From assembly GCF_033955345.1 (NCBI RefSeq), contig NZ_CP138332.1, forward strand, positions 2,046,001 through 2,110,000: a stretch of DNA of 64,000 nucleotides. Direction: 5' to 3'. A program made the position numbers and the translations under genes. Each line of letters begins with the position of its first letter. Position 1 is the first letter of the stretch. The notes below the pieces were generated by a model, which had not been told where the DNA came from, did not search any database, and worked only from the letters and a program-made list of their open reading frames with translations. Source of the DNA: Sphingobacterium bambusae. Its GTDB lineage: Bacteria; Bacteroidota; Bacteroidia; Sphingobacteriales; Sphingobacteriaceae. This document shows positions 10,001 to 19,005 of the stretch, in pieces.

Positions 10001-10171
10001 CAGCTTTACGGTCACGCCGGGTAGCGCACTTCCTTCAGCATCTTTTACGGTACCCGACACCAAACCTTGCGCTCGGGTGGAGAGCGCAAACATTAAAGTT
10101 AGGCACACGAGGAAAAGCTGCTTTCGAAAGGTCAGCATCCGGCCTACATCCATCATTTTTTTCATCTGCAT
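7073..10171 (-). CDS. SusC/RagA-family TonB-linked outer membrane transporter
   Basis: 1032 residues. A signal peptide ends at STRAQG; the regulatory-like beta-sandwich follows (VSGTVKDAEGSALPGVTVKLKG), then the TonB/SusC motif EEVVVVGYNVVKKSDLTGSV, the plug domain (LYVVDGVPL, ATAIYGSRGANGVIIITTKRG) and a beta-barrel ending in FGLNVGF, a C-terminal aromatic insertion signal. In-frame ATGs at 10171, 10165 and 10138 are all possible starts; the last would place the signal peptide right at the N-terminus. It is paired with the SusD gene 10 bp downstream and is inferred to import RG-I oligosaccharides. Transcription probably starts near 10437, giving a leader of about 270 nt. Confidence 0.95.
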   Translation of the reverse strand: MQMKKMMDVGRMLTFRKQLFLVCLTLMFALSTRAQGLVSGTVKDAEGSALPGVTVKLKGTAVATTTDANGAFQISAPGEGTLVFTMLGFTAQEQRIANRNKIAILLAAESEVVEEVVVVGYNVVKKSDLTGSVTTVSSEEITAMPVNNSLQALQGRAAGVDVTSNERPGEVGSVRVRGERSILASNSPLYVVDGVPLNSGGIEFLNPKDIETMDILKDASATAIYGSRGANGVIIITTKRGKTGHMTLDYSGTSTIENLHDLTEMMNSAQYIDFRRDAFRRIDQYPDQPDQASDETIFGQDPIAWANVLKGWQNGTWDGSLVPTTDWTGYVTKTGVTHDHILSSSGGTEKVQAYGSFGYLKQDGTQLGQDYQRYSGKLSIDIKPKDWFRMGAVLNSTYGDQNYGYATTNATGPGNLYFAARAMLPYAVPFDANGERINLPGGDVNIQNPILETNFNVNERLVFRNFGSIYAEVEPVKGLRYKVNFGPDYYSNRNGRWMDEQSVNRGAGEPGSTNYAQLNQDMRFSWTLDNLLYYNKTFASAHNVGATFLQTATVNRTESSSMTAVNLPWNYQKWYQLNSVDALQGFSSNLIEQQLTSYMVRLNYDFNGKYLFTGSMRWDGSSVLAKGYQWDTFPSLAVAWRLDKEKFLENSTWINQLKARIGYGVTGNSAVDPYMTLGMLQILYYTWGDLVEPGYVPSDPSTRDPLPMPNKELGWEKTSQINYGVDFALFKNRVSGSLDFYTSTTKDLLLPRNIPTILGYTTTWDNVGQTSNKGIDITVNTVNVETTDFSWNSTVSFTYSENRLEELAQGKFDDPSNARFIGKRMGAYFDFVKVGIWQDTPEDLAEMARFAENGSVFRPGDIRVKDANGDYFIDANDREIVGYSTPTWNFGFANTFAYRNIDLTFFIYGRGGFMVRGGAEALQGRFAQREVNYWTPSNPTNEYPAPNYNNAGGDPYMRSMDYQDGTFIKLRNVSLGYTLPTNLTERLKLSRLRIYAQAMNPGLLYSKVDWIDPDLGGSTFNRGVVFGLNVGF

Positions 10172-10443
10172 TTTGTTTTGTAAAAATCCCTAAACACCTA
10201 TATGGTTTTGAGCAAGGACTTAAATAAAATCTCACAAAGAAGAAATAAAATAAAGAAACCCGAACTATTCGACACACAACAGTTTATGCGAATTTTGATA
10301 TGCAGCACATTCCTAAATTTCGACGATACGATTCATTTCATATCGAAGTAAACCTTAATAACGATAAAATGGCGGGTGTTGGCGGTTTATCTTTCTTCCC
10401 TAGCAAGTCTTTCTCAAAATACCTCCCTCAAAAAACTATAAGG
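10172..10443. other. Long gene-free leader region of the SusCD operon
   Basis: No convincing gene lies between the SusC start and its predicted promoter. A plus-strand frame of 102 codons at 10300-10608 runs antisense through the promoter, terminator and the end of the GntR gene, and its composition does not look coding. The predicted transcript start near 10437 gives an unusually long 5' untranslated leader (about 265-270 nt), AT-rich close to the start codon. I see no known riboswitch in it. Confidence 0.5.
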
Positions 10444-10488
10444 GCAAGGTATGCAAAGCGGATAAGTGCAGCAACCTGCCGTATCCTG
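10444..10488 (-). promoter_or_regulatory. Regulated promoter of susCD (tandem CAGG operator plus -7 box)
   Basis: On the minus strand CAGG (10485-10488), six bases, CAGG (10475-10478), 23 bases, then TACCTTGC (10444-10451). Spacing is identical to the other five members of this promoter set. It lies between the GntR terminator and SusC, so SusCD has its own regulated start. Confidence 0.75.
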
Positions 10489-10539
10489 CGTACAGGAAAG
10501 TCAATAGGATTATTCAAGGCAAAAACAAGTATTTACCGC

Positions 10540-10583
10540 AAAAAAATAATACAAATACGGGGATTTAAGCCTGAAATTCCCCG
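10540..10583 (-). terminator. Intrinsic terminator after the GntR gene
   Basis: On the minus strand CGGGGAATTT..AAATCCCCG forms a GC-rich stem at 10558-10583, followed by an AT-rich tail with seven consecutive T (complement of 10540-10550). It begins three bases after the regulator's stop codon and ends the GH105-GH2-RhaM-GH106-GntR unit. Confidence 0.75.
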
Positions 10584-10585
10584 CG

Positions 10586-11662
10586 TCAAATGGAGGGGCG
10601 AATATTGATATAAAAAGGGACCTCAAGCTGTTTGGTTTCCTTTGATTTAATAATTTGAGCAGCATACTTTCCCATCAGCTCAAAATCCGTCGAGATGGTG
10701 GTGATACCGTTTAAGATAAATTTTTTCAAAGGGGTCTCGTTGTAAGAGATGATACCAATATCCTTCCCTACTTGATAATTTTTAGCAATAGACTTTTCAA
10801 GGATGAGTACCAAATCATCTTCCGCAAGATTGATATAACATTCGCCCTTCTTTATCGGTTCTTTGGCGAGGCTGCCAACGAGTGTATGATCAAAAGCATA
10901 TTGCTGGCAAAATTTATAAAAACCTTTAATAATCGCTTTTGGATAATCGCTATTATCGGGAAATATTAATTTGAGCGCTCTATATCGGGACAAAGGCTCC
11001 AGCGCTTTCTCCAGCGCCTCATAGATATCTTTTTCATAATTTTCGTACACCGCATCAATATGGCTCCCAAAGCCATCCACCATCTTGCCGAGTACGAGCA
11101 ATTTATCCATAGGTATTAAGGAAAGTACCTCTGGAGCTTGGTCACGTCCTTCCTTGAAATGTGGGAAAATGACATATCGATCGTATTGTTTCGTCAGATT
11201 AAGCAAAAGAGTGCGCAGATGCGATATATCACTGTTGTAAACGAAAAGATCCAGCGAAGCCTCTTCTCCAAGTTCGCGTGCCAAGGCGTCGTAAACAATC
11301 TTCTTATGGGCACTGAGTTTATTGAGGAAGAGTGCTATTTTCTGTTTGTTCACCACATCGGACTTCGCAACGAAGTATCCTTTTCCTGGCGTGGAAGAGA
11401 TAATATCCAAACTTTTCAGATGTTTGTACCCTTTTTCAACAGTATCACGTGAGATATCCAGATGCACGCTGAGCTCATTGATTGAGGGCAGAATGTCGCC
11501 TTGCCGAAGATGACTACGCTTGACGCCATCGATGACCGCATCAGCCAATTGAAGATACTTCGGCGTTGAGGAGAAGTCGCTAATCTGAATGCTATGAATG
11601 AATTCCTGATTGTTCATGGTTGCTTCATCTACGTGATGTGCTAAAGAAACGGTTTTTTGCAT
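10586..11662 (-). CDS. GntR-family regulator with a periplasmic-binding-protein-like sensor domain
   Basis: About 358 residues. Residues about 10-80 form the GntR winged helix (KYLQLADAVIDGV, LPSINELSVHLDISRDTVEKGY, STPGKGYFVAK). The rest, from KIALFLNKLSAHKKIVYDAL, is a two-lobed LacI/periplasmic-binding-like ligand domain ending in a DxGIISYNETPLKKFI segment. The start at 11662 is chosen because the paralogue at 30794 begins at the same alignment position and both ATGs follow nearly the same octamer (GCAATTGT, GCATTTGT); a longer frame to 11734 would overlap the GH106 gene. It is the last gene of the rhamnosidase/mutarotase unit, so a monosaccharide such as rhamnose or galacturonate is a plausible effector (inference). 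Confidence 0.9.
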   Translation of the reverse strand: MQKTVSLAHHVDEATMNNQEFIHSIQISDFSSTPKYLQLADAVIDGVKRSHLRQGDILPSINELSVHLDISRDTVEKGYKHLKSLDIISSTPGKGYFVAKSDVVNKQKIALFLNKLSAHKKIVYDALARELGEEASLDLFVYNSDISHLRTLLLNLTKQYDRYVIFPHFKEGRDQAPEVLSLIPMDKLLVLGKMVDGFGSHIDAVYENYEKDIYEALEKALEPLSRYRALKLIFPDNSDYPKAIIKGFYKFCQQYAFDHTLVGSLAKEPIKKGECYINLAEDDLVLILEKSIAKNYQVGKDIGIISYNETPLKKFILNGITTISTDFELMGKYAAQIIKSKETKQLEVPFYINIRPSI

Positions 11663-11723
11663 ACAAATGCAATTCCTGTCTTCCAAGTTTTTTGACCAGC
11701 TTAAAATGACCTGCTGGGACGCA

Positions 11724-14465
11724 TCAATACGCAAATAGCTTCACCGGTCCCTTCAGGCCACTATCCATTATTTTCCAACCACTTGCATCGAAGTTCTTGT
11801 AGTCGATATTGACAAAGTTTATTTCGTGATAATTTCGCCAAGACACCTTACGCTTATCTAAATCACGCACGCGGTTGGACATGAGATTTGCAACCTCTAC
11901 TCGAATGATGTTATCCCCCTCCTGTAGAAGCGATCCAATCTCCAGTTGAAACGGATGCGCCCATAATATTCCCGCTTCTTTATTGTTCACAAACACCCGT
12001 GCACTTTCGCCTACCTCGCCAAGCGTCAGTAGATACGATTTATCCGGTCGCTTACGCAATTTTACCGTGGTTTCGTATTGAGCGATGCCCGAAAACCGAT
12101 TGGCATCCTGATCATTCCATGTCGTCCAAAAAGCGAGTTTTTTCAATGTGCGAGATTTGGGTAACACCGGACCACCACTTAGGAAACTTACTTTCCACGG
12201 TTGGTTAAACAGTGGTAGTTCCTCCATCTTGTCGACGTACCGGTAAGCAGCTGCTTGCGTGGAATCATCGGATACGGCAACAATCCATGCATACCCAGAT
12301 GGGATTTGTAAACGGACTTGGCCTCCCGCATTGGGTAGCACAGCTATTTTGCCGGTCTGAGGATCCAGCAAGGTATAGTTGCTACCAACAGCATTTAGGC
12401 GGAAAACATCATCAATTGTTTCCCCACTGTGGTTAACAAAATAGTAATACGTCTTCTCGTTGCCTACTCGGCGACTAAATTTCAACTTCGAACGCACCAA
12501 CCGCTCCGGAAAAATATGCTCCGTTTCGAGTGCCGATTGGACATCTTCCGTCAGGTATATTTTGCCTTTACCATAAGCGGTATACTGGTTCTCTCCTTCC
12601 TCCGAAAATTTTAAGCGCGCACGGAGATCGTGCAATTGTTTCTGTCGCTGAGCTACATTATGCAAGCCGGGGACATCCTCCGGCAAGCCTTGAAATATAA
12701 GCGTGGCTCCTTCTTCGGCGAGTTCAAGCAATTTAGCGAAGGTATTTTCCGAAAAATATTGACTTTTTGGAACTACGATAGCCTTGTAAGGACGTGCATT
12801 CTTTGCGGTAAACAATTGTCTGTGATCCATTCTTGCTTGTTCTAGAATAGCGTCTGACACAAAATCAAAACAGTATCCCGATTGTTGCAGCCCCATACTT
12901 TGTTTATAAAAATCCGTTGGATGCAGCCAATGGTCGACGTGATGCACGCTAAGCGTCTTAAATGGCGCTTCGGTATCGTGCCATATGTCATAAATTGGCC
13001 AGTAGATCAAGAGTTCGTTATCCGCTTGTGTAGATTGTAGGATGGACTGCACCCGCGTCACGTACTGATTGAGCCCTGACATATGCGTCCACAGCGGGTT
13101 GTTACTCGTAAAATTTACTGACGCATAAAATAGCCAGCCTGGGAATGGTATATCGGCAGGCGAATAAGTGGTGCCGTGGTAGAAAACATGGTTCACCCCC
13201 GCCAAAAACAGCTGTTCAATCTCAGGCTTAGCCTGCGACAACGACGTTCTAAAATGCTCAGTAAGCCAAGTAAATGTTTCCGAGGAGGTATATTTTTTGC
13301 CATGGGTATTCGTCGCCGAAGAGGCAAACTTGAACATCATAGGGTCAGGGTCGACATTGCGGATATCTGCTGAATCTCGACGCAGTCGTGGAATATTGAA
13401 AAAACTGGAACCGAAGGTTTCACATTCAGCAATATCCGTGCTAGCGTACAGATCAATGAGGTTTCCTGGCGATCCGTGTGCTTGATTGCGAGACAATGCT
13501 CCTCGCTCCTGTGAAAAAGACGTAAAAGGAATCAAAAAATTAGTACGAAGAATCTCGCTTACTACGTCACGGTAATCCGATTTCACCCGTGCTTCCCGAT
13601 CTTTATCGTTTCCCTTTCCGGAAAAATCAAGGAGATGATCTTCCAGTCTATAATTTTTTCGCTTCCGAAATTCATCCAGAAAACTATCGGTCCAATTTGC
13701 CCCATACACCTCGTAACTATCGTTAAAAAAAGAGCGTATAGGAATTTCCCTTGCTTGAAAAGCCTGCGTAAAGGATGTCAAATAATGCTCCACGGATGTC
13801 GCCCCGAGATGATCGAGTGTAAAACCTTCACCACCCGGTGCAGCGCGTTTCACCCGCTGCTTGGTGCGCCCAGAAAAGAGTGCCATCATACGCAGGTCTT
13901 CCGGCGCAGACCATTGTCCCGTTGTTTTTCCGATGAGCTGGTCTAAATTGATCTCTTCGCCATTTGCCTTGAAAGCGCGGAGCGCCTGCAGTTTTGCGAA
14001 AGTTTCCTTCTTTTCTTGTGGCCCCAACGGGAAGTTTAAAGTTTCACCTGTCTTCAACAGCACTTCATCCAAGAAGAATTTGCTGGCGGCATCTTGATCG
14101 GTGACCTGAGGGCCACCGAATGGCCATCCTGTACCTAGGTTCATATCGACGCCAAGGCCTAGATCAGCTGCTTTTTCGGTGGTAAATTCCAGCATGTCCA
14201 TCCAAGAGTTGGATAAATAAGGGATGTACCGAGCTTCGTAACCCTTTGCGCCATAAATAGGAGTTACCTCGACTCCTCCAAAGCCGACCTCATCAAAGAG
14301 CTGTAGTTCACGTGCTATGTTGGTTTTATCCACAGCCGACCCCATCCACCACCAGCGGGTCCATGGTTTCATTTCTTTGGTGATGGAGGGCCATCCTTCC
14401 TGTGCAAATGTGGTATTCACCAACAACCCACAACATAGCAGCGTTAACCATCTTCTTTTCATCAT
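11724..14465 (-). CDS. GH106-like alpha-L-rhamnosidase
   Basis: 913 residues with a signal peptide (MMKRRWLTLLCCGLLVNTTFAQ). The N-terminal region has the GH106 signature pattern KPWTRWWWMGSAVDKTNI..LFDEVGFGGVEV and LGVDMNLGTGWPFGGP, consistent with the TIM-barrel of this family; the C-terminal 150 residues (KVSFLSGGPVLPKS, WTTWNDQDANRFSGIAQYETTV) look like a galactose-binding/jelly-roll sugar-binding domain. GH106 enzymes remove alpha-linked L-rhamnose from pectic and other plant glycans. The gene sits 3 bp after L-rhamnose mutarotase, which supports rhamnose as the product. It most likely acts in the periplasm on RG-I oligosaccharides after GH105 has removed the unsaturated galacturonate cap. 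Confidence 0.85.
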   Translation of the reverse strand: MMKRRWLTLLCCGLLVNTTFAQEGWPSITKEMKPWTRWWWMGSAVDKTNIARELQLFDEVGFGGVEVTPIYGAKGYEARYIPYLSNSWMDMLEFTTEKAADLGLGVDMNLGTGWPFGGPQVTDQDAASKFFLDEVLLKTGETLNFPLGPQEKKETFAKLQALRAFKANGEEINLDQLIGKTTGQWSAPEDLRMMALFSGRTKQRVKRAAPGGEGFTLDHLGATSVEHYLTSFTQAFQAREIPIRSFFNDSYEVYGANWTDSFLDEFRKRKNYRLEDHLLDFSGKGNDKDREARVKSDYRDVVSEILRTNFLIPFTSFSQERGALSRNQAHGSPGNLIDLYASTDIAECETFGSSFFNIPRLRRDSADIRNVDPDPMMFKFASSATNTHGKKYTSSETFTWLTEHFRTSLSQAKPEIEQLFLAGVNHVFYHGTTYSPADIPFPGWLFYASVNFTSNNPLWTHMSGLNQYVTRVQSILQSTQADNELLIYWPIYDIWHDTEAPFKTLSVHHVDHWLHPTDFYKQSMGLQQSGYCFDFVSDAILEQARMDHRQLFTAKNARPYKAIVVPKSQYFSENTFAKLLELAEEGATLIFQGLPEDVPGLHNVAQRQKQLHDLRARLKFSEEGENQYTAYGKGKIYLTEDVQSALETEHIFPERLVRSKLKFSRRVGNEKTYYYFVNHSGETIDDVFRLNAVGSNYTLLDPQTGKIAVLPNAGGQVRLQIPSGYAWIVAVSDDSTQAAAYRYVDKMEELPLFNQPWKVSFLSGGPVLPKSRTLKKLAFWTTWNDQDANRFSGIAQYETTVKLRKRPDKSYLLTLGEVGESARVFVNNKEAGILWAHPFQLEIGSLLQEGDNIIRVEVANLMSNRVRDLDKRKVSWRNYHEINFVNIDYKNFDASGWKIMDSGLKGPVKLFAY

Positions 14466-14468
14466 GCG

Positions 14469-14780
14469 TTAATCTAAATGGAATACCGAAGGAAGGGGAG
14501 TTGATACTGGGGAAAAATCAGCATGGGTTTCCATTATATCCGCCATATATTTCCACCAGCGCTGCACCACTTCTGTCTTTCCAAGATCTTGTGAAGAGCT
14601 GCCGCTAAGACGCTGCACGGCGAATAAGGAATTGGATTCTTCGTCAAAAAAAATCGTGTAATCGGCGATACCATTTTCCTTGAGAAGCAACACCAGTTCT
14701 GGCCAGATAGCTGCATGTCGTTTTTCATATTCCGCGCGCATTCCCGGCTTCAATTTCATCTTAAAAGCAATTTTCTGCAT
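14469..14780 (-). CDS. rhaM: L-rhamnose mutarotase
   Basis: This 103-residue protein has the length and residue pattern of RhaM: Tyr18 and His22 (AEYEKRHAAIWPEL) and the tryptophan pair 75-76 (VVQRWWKYMADIM) match positions known as catalytic or binding in the family. No signal peptide, so cytoplasmic. It interconverts alpha and beta anomers of L-rhamnose, feeding isomerase RhaA, which is not in the window. It lies between GH2 (2-bp gap) and GH106 (3-bp gap), placing rhamnose liberation and catabolism in one transcript. Confidence 0.95.
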   Translation of the reverse strand: MQKIAFKMKLKPGMRAEYEKRHAAIWPELVLLLKENGIADYTIFFDEESNSLFAVQRLSGSSSQDLGKTEVVQRWWKYMADIMETHADFSPVSTPLPSVFHLD

Positions 14781-14782
14781 TC

Positions 14783-17740
14783 TTATATTTTTTTATGAAT
14801 ATCTATCTCTATTATACTTAATGTACCCTTCGCATCTGCATCGTTACGCGCAACACCATCGTCCAGTTTCTTTCCCCCTACTTCGGCATGTTTGTTTTCA
14901 GCGGCGACATAGGAACCTCCCTTAAGCTGTATTTTAACGCGTCGGCCTCGCACTGTAGGAAATGATAACGTGCAGTAACCCAAAGTTGTCTCCGTATCGC
15001 CATCAAACACCAATTTATCGTCTACAAATACCTGTAAAGGATAGGATCGCGATCTAAAATTATTCAATTTTAAATCGATCTCGTCGATATCACCTATCTT
15101 TTCCAACTGATATTCGATCCAGGCGGTTTCCAATTTCCCGTCGTTCACCCAATCCGACAGCTCATTATCATCGCAGGAAGCCGCGGCCCTATCGGCGTTG
15201 GCACCCGCTTGAATCTTTGCGATAGCGCGTGTCTCGCGTGTTAACTTCAACTTAGGTTCATGAAGCCCTTTACCTCGATCAAGGTTGGATGGCAATCCTA
15301 TTTTGGAAGACTTCAAGAACAGTCCCTCCTGCTCCTCCACAGGTGATACGGACCATTGCACTTGATCAGGGATCAATCCGTTTGCTTGCGCTTTCAGCTT
15401 AACCGCTCCCGCAACTCCGTATTTCGTCCGTAGCAGCACCCTATTCACACCACATTCTACAGGAATAGATTGCGCGAGGATATAGTTATTAGGTCCTTGT
15501 GCAATACCGCCCCGCCAATCCATAGGTCCATCGAAAGAAAAATCAACCATGTTCGTCGCAGTAGGGCAACGACGACCTTCCTTATCCAGTACCTCTACGT
15601 CAACAATCACCATATCGTTCCCATCCGCATAGAGTCCATTTTCACCATGCCGATAATGTAATTTTAGTTGATATGGTTCCCCTGCCGTACGTAATATCCG
15701 TTCATTCAGTAGTCTCCCTGTTGCGTCAAAAGAACGTGCTTTCAACTCTCCCTCCACAAAGTCGATTGCAGGAAAAACAAAAAGGAACTGTGCCGAACGC
15801 ACCCCTTCGGCTTGCCGCACACCATTGACAAGAAGTTCCACCCGTTCGCCGGCACTGATCACCTGTACATCTTTTTTTGTGCCAACGGGATAATTCCAGT
15901 GCCCCACGATGTGCAGTCCTTTAGGATCGGGATCCACCCAACCATCCCACATCACCTGATGTGCGTAAAAGCCGTCCTTTGGCAGGCGCATGGCATCTAC
16001 CTCGCCACTTCGGCGGTAGTTTTCCTGTCCACGGTAATGGGTGTTGGAATCAGAGAATATGATATTCAGCCCACCGGAACTTACCCGGCGGCCTGTCCCG
16101 GGCCTAACGCGCCAATATTCCCACCAGCGGCGTACCGTTTCCACGGCGTGTTGATCTTGGTTTCTGTTATAATCGCTCGCATCATTTCCCTTGTAGAGGG
16201 GGCCCTCTCCTTCTTTATGAAAAGGATAGCTATGCTCGTCCCAATATTTACGTAAGCCTTCGTCGCGCATATACTCCGTGGCTATCATAGGGTGTTTCGC
16301 GCTTTTATTGATATAGAGCATTTCGCCGCCATATTCGGCCAGCTTGCTATCCAACATCTCACGCGAGCCAATTGCTCTTCCTCCCTGCGGGTCGTATTGA
16401 TCACGGATCTGCTTCATCTCGGCCATATGGGTTTCGGAGATCGATTCATTACCGCTTTCGTAAAACAGCACACTGGGGCTGTTACGGTAATAGATAATGG
16501 CGTCGCGTATAAGTTCCTTACGCAGCTCCCATCGTCGCCCTTCGACATCTTTCTCGGCATCGCCGGCAGGCAACATTTGCAGGAGTCCAACCCTATCGCA
16601 AGATTCTACATCTTGCCGCCACGGTGTTACGTGCATCCAGCGTACCAAGTTCGCATTGCTTTCCACCATCAGCTTATTGCTAAAATCACTGAGCCAAGGG
16701 GCAACAGCCAACCCTACTGCAGGCCATTCGTTGCTGGTGCGCTGTGCATACCCCTTCATCATTAAGACTTGGTCGTTTAAATAAACCATGCCTTGCTGAA
16801 AGGCAGTTTTGCGAAAGCCCGTCTTAGTATCGACCACATCAACGGTCTTTCCAGCCTGCTTGAGCGTGGATCGAACAGTGTATAGGTAGCCATATCCCCA
16901 GTTCCAAAAGTGCACATCACCTAATCTATCGGTGGCCTTAACGACCTTTGTGGCGCCTGCCGCTAGGTCAAACCCAGAAGAGAATGTCTTGACCAGACGA
17001 TTGTCTGCATCAAATACTTCAACCAACAGCTCGCCTACCTTCTTTTCGGAGGTCTCGTTACGCAGCTCAGACTCCACATGGAGATCAAGGGTTTTCTTTT
17101 GAATATTGATATGGTTACCATATACATAGACCCCTTGCGTTCCCAAATTGGAATACAGCGGTAATGTTTGATAAAGCGCTTCCTTAACATGTATCCATAC
17201 GTTTTTGGGGATGCCTCCATAGTTTGCGTTGAAGTTTTTATCATTCCATTGGTAGGTACTATTGCTTACCTTTTCCCGATAGTTCCAGCTGTTATCGGTG
17301 CGCACGGCCAGCACATTTTCAGCATCTTTGCGCAGGTGCGCAGAAATATCTAGCCCAAAGGCCATCACCCCATTTTCATGTCGTCCGATAAAATGACCAT
17401 TGAGGAAAAACTCTGCCCCATGCCTAACGCCTTCAAACTCTAAAAACACCTTGTCCTTACGCAGCTCTTTGGGCAAAGTAAATTTCTTACGATACCACAC
17501 TACGGCAGTACTATGCTCATGGATGGGCTTTGCGAATGCCTCCTCTTCGTTCCAAGCATGCGGCAAGGTTACCACTTTCCAATCGGTATCGTCGAAATCT
17601 GTCGTAGATGCTGCCGGCAGATCGCCAATATGTAGGCGCCACGCCGCATTGAAACTGTAGGTAGCATGTCCCTGTGCGTCGGCTAACAAAGCTTCTGCGC
17701 AGAGTAATAGGACAATCAGATATTTTGACATAGCTGACAT
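14783..17740 (-). CDS. GH2 family beta-galactosidase-like enzyme with C-terminal carbohydrate-binding-like domain
   Basis: About 985 residues; the ATG at 17740 directly precedes the signal peptide (MSAMSKYLIVLLLCAEALLADAQ) and is 4 bp after the GH105 stop. The GH2 order is present: sugar-binding jelly roll (about 25-185), immunoglobulin-like domain (to about 305), then TIM barrel with general acid/base in ESGNES (Glu432 from this start) and a likely nucleophile in ATEYMRDE (about Glu489). C-terminal additions include further Ig-like domains and a discoidin-like segment near 860-960 (ELSDWVNDGKLETAWIEYQL). Galactan side chains or terminal beta-galactose on RG-I are the likely substrate, but GH2 also holds glucuronidases and others, so specificity is inferred. 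Confidence 0.88.
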   Translation of the reverse strand: MSAMSKYLIVLLLCAEALLADAQGHATYSFNAAWRLHIGDLPAASTTDFDDTDWKVVTLPHAWNEEEAFAKPIHEHSTAVVWYRKKFTLPKELRKDKVFLEFEGVRHGAEFFLNGHFIGRHENGVMAFGLDISAHLRKDAENVLAVRTDNSWNYREKVSNSTYQWNDKNFNANYGGIPKNVWIHVKEALYQTLPLYSNLGTQGVYVYGNHINIQKKTLDLHVESELRNETSEKKVGELLVEVFDADNRLVKTFSSGFDLAAGATKVVKATDRLGDVHFWNWGYGYLYTVRSTLKQAGKTVDVVDTKTGFRKTAFQQGMVYLNDQVLMMKGYAQRTSNEWPAVGLAVAPWLSDFSNKLMVESNANLVRWMHVTPWRQDVESCDRVGLLQMLPAGDAEKDVEGRRWELRKELIRDAIIYYRNSPSVLFYESGNESISETHMAEMKQIRDQYDPQGGRAIGSREMLDSKLAEYGGEMLYINKSAKHPMIATEYMRDEGLRKYWDEHSYPFHKEGEGPLYKGNDASDYNRNQDQHAVETVRRWWEYWRVRPGTGRRVSSGGLNIIFSDSNTHYRGQENYRRSGEVDAMRLPKDGFYAHQVMWDGWVDPDPKGLHIVGHWNYPVGTKKDVQVISAGERVELLVNGVRQAEGVRSAQFLFVFPAIDFVEGELKARSFDATGRLLNERILRTAGEPYQLKLHYRHGENGLYADGNDMVIVDVEVLDKEGRRCPTATNMVDFSFDGPMDWRGGIAQGPNNYILAQSIPVECGVNRVLLRTKYGVAGAVKLKAQANGLIPDQVQWSVSPVEEQEGLFLKSSKIGLPSNLDRGKGLHEPKLKLTRETRAIAKIQAGANADRAAASCDDNELSDWVNDGKLETAWIEYQLEKIGDIDEIDLKLNNFRSRSYPLQVFVDDKLVFDGDTETTLGYCTLSFPTVRGRRVKIQLKGGSYVAAENKHAEVGGKKLDDGVARNDADAKGTLSIIEIDIHKKI

Positions 17741-17744
17741 GAGC

Positions 17745-18914
17745 TTAGTGAGGCTTATCTTCCAATAATTTGTACAACTCGGTTCCAGCAAGCAGAAAAC
17801 ATCCCAAACCATAGTCCTCAAAATCGGGCACCGTAGCAAAGCCTAGCGGCTGCCCATCCTTCGGTTCTTTACCTGTTCCTTGCACATAGCCCAAGAAACC
17901 CGAAGGGTGCACTGCTTCATTCAGCATCGCCTGCCAAGCCTTTTCTAAGGCTGGGCGATAGACCGATGCGTCTAAAATTCCTTGATTGATGCCCCAAGCC
18001 ATGCCGTACACAAAAAGTGCAGTACCTGATACTTCGCGCCCACCGAAATTGGTCGGATCATGCAGACTTACATTCCAAAAACCATCCTGCCGCTGCGTTT
18101 TTAGTACGCCTTCCATCAGGTCTTTATAATCTTGTAAGTATAGCGCCCGGTGCTTCTCGTCTTCTGGGATAAGCGAAAGCACACGAACCAAGGCTGCAAC
18201 GACCCAACCATTACCGCGCGACCAATAACAGTCTTCGCCATTAGGCTCCTGGTAAGGCGGTACAAAGTCGCGATCGCGCCACCATAGTTTGTCCTTCGCA
18301 TTGTACAACCCGCCACCTTCTTCATTTTTAGCATAGCTGTACATACGGTACATGTAATCAAAATAGCGTGGATCATCAAACATCACTCCTAGCTTCGCGA
18401 AAACTGGCATGGCCATTTGAATGGCATCGATCCAGGTCCAATCATCAACTTTACCCGAATCCATTACAAAGTCTATATTCTTTTTAATTCCAAGAACTCT
18501 TTCCTCTTGCCTATCCAATTCATAGAGATCAAGATAAATCTGTCCACAAGCTTGATCATCTGCATTACGAGTTTCAAGCCCATTCCGCAAGCCCCATTGA
18601 TGTTTGGTGCCCCAATCTACCGCATAGTCGTAATAACGTTTGTCGCGGTCAATACTATACAGAGCCATAAGGCCTTCGTAATAAACGGCTCTTGTCCATA
18701 TATTGCTAGGGCGCCAACGCGTCGTGTAGATAGGCTTCCCTGTATCCGGCCACTTTGCCATGAAATAAGCGTTTGTAGAGCGCAAAACGTCTAACACTTG
18801 CTGTTTGCTCGTTGTAGCCTTGTCCTTCTTTTGCTGCACTTGCGCAGCGCATGCTGCCGATAATGCCGCAATAAATAACATCAAACCAAATGACAGTAAT
18901 CTTCCTCTCTTCAT
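17745..18914 (-). CDS. GH105 unsaturated rhamnogalacturonyl hydrolase (lipoprotein)
   Basis: 389 residues with a lipoprotein-like signal (LSAAC, Cys22). The (alpha/alpha)6-barrel signature of GH105 is clear: TRAVYYEGLMALY, ADDQACGQ, WTWIDAIQMAMPVFAKLG with Asp163 at the position of the catalytic Asp of YteR, and DCYWSRGNGWVVAALVRVL. The enzyme hydrates the unsaturated galacturonosyl residue left at the non-reducing end by PL11 lyases, releasing 5-keto-4-deoxyuronate. It is the first gene of the GH105-GH2-RhaM-GH106-GntR unit and has its own CAGG-type promoter at 19006-19050. Confidence 0.93.
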   Translation of the reverse strand: MKRGRLLSFGLMLFIAALSAACAAQVQQKKDKATTSKQQVLDVLRSTNAYFMAKWPDTGKPIYTTRWRPSNIWTRAVYYEGLMALYSIDRDKRYYDYAVDWGTKHQWGLRNGLETRNADDQACGQIYLDLYELDRQEERVLGIKKNIDFVMDSGKVDDWTWIDAIQMAMPVFAKLGVMFDDPRYFDYMYRMYSYAKNEEGGGLYNAKDKLWWRDRDFVPPYQEPNGEDCYWSRGNGWVVAALVRVLSLIPEDEKHRALYLQDYKDLMEGVLKTQRQDGFWNVSLHDPTNFGGREVSGTALFVYGMAWGINQGILDASVYRPALEKAWQAMLNEAVHPSGFLGYVQGTGKEPKDGQPLGFATVPDFEDYGLGCFLLAGTELYKLLEDKPH

Positions 18915-19005
18915 ATTATTTTAGATCATTGCTTCTTTTAGAATAACCGCCCGTCCTTTAGCTAAGGCGCGAGCTCCTTTAGGTTTACTGGATAAGTCAC
19001 CGTTA

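Noticed and set aside
10300..10608. 102-codon plus-strand frame upstream of SusC
   Set aside because: It overlaps a terminator, a regulated promoter and the end of the GntR gene on the other strand, with no protein-like features.
11663..11734. N-terminal extension of the first GntR regulator
   Set aside because: It overlaps the GH106 stop and is not present in the paralogue, whose start aligns with 11662.
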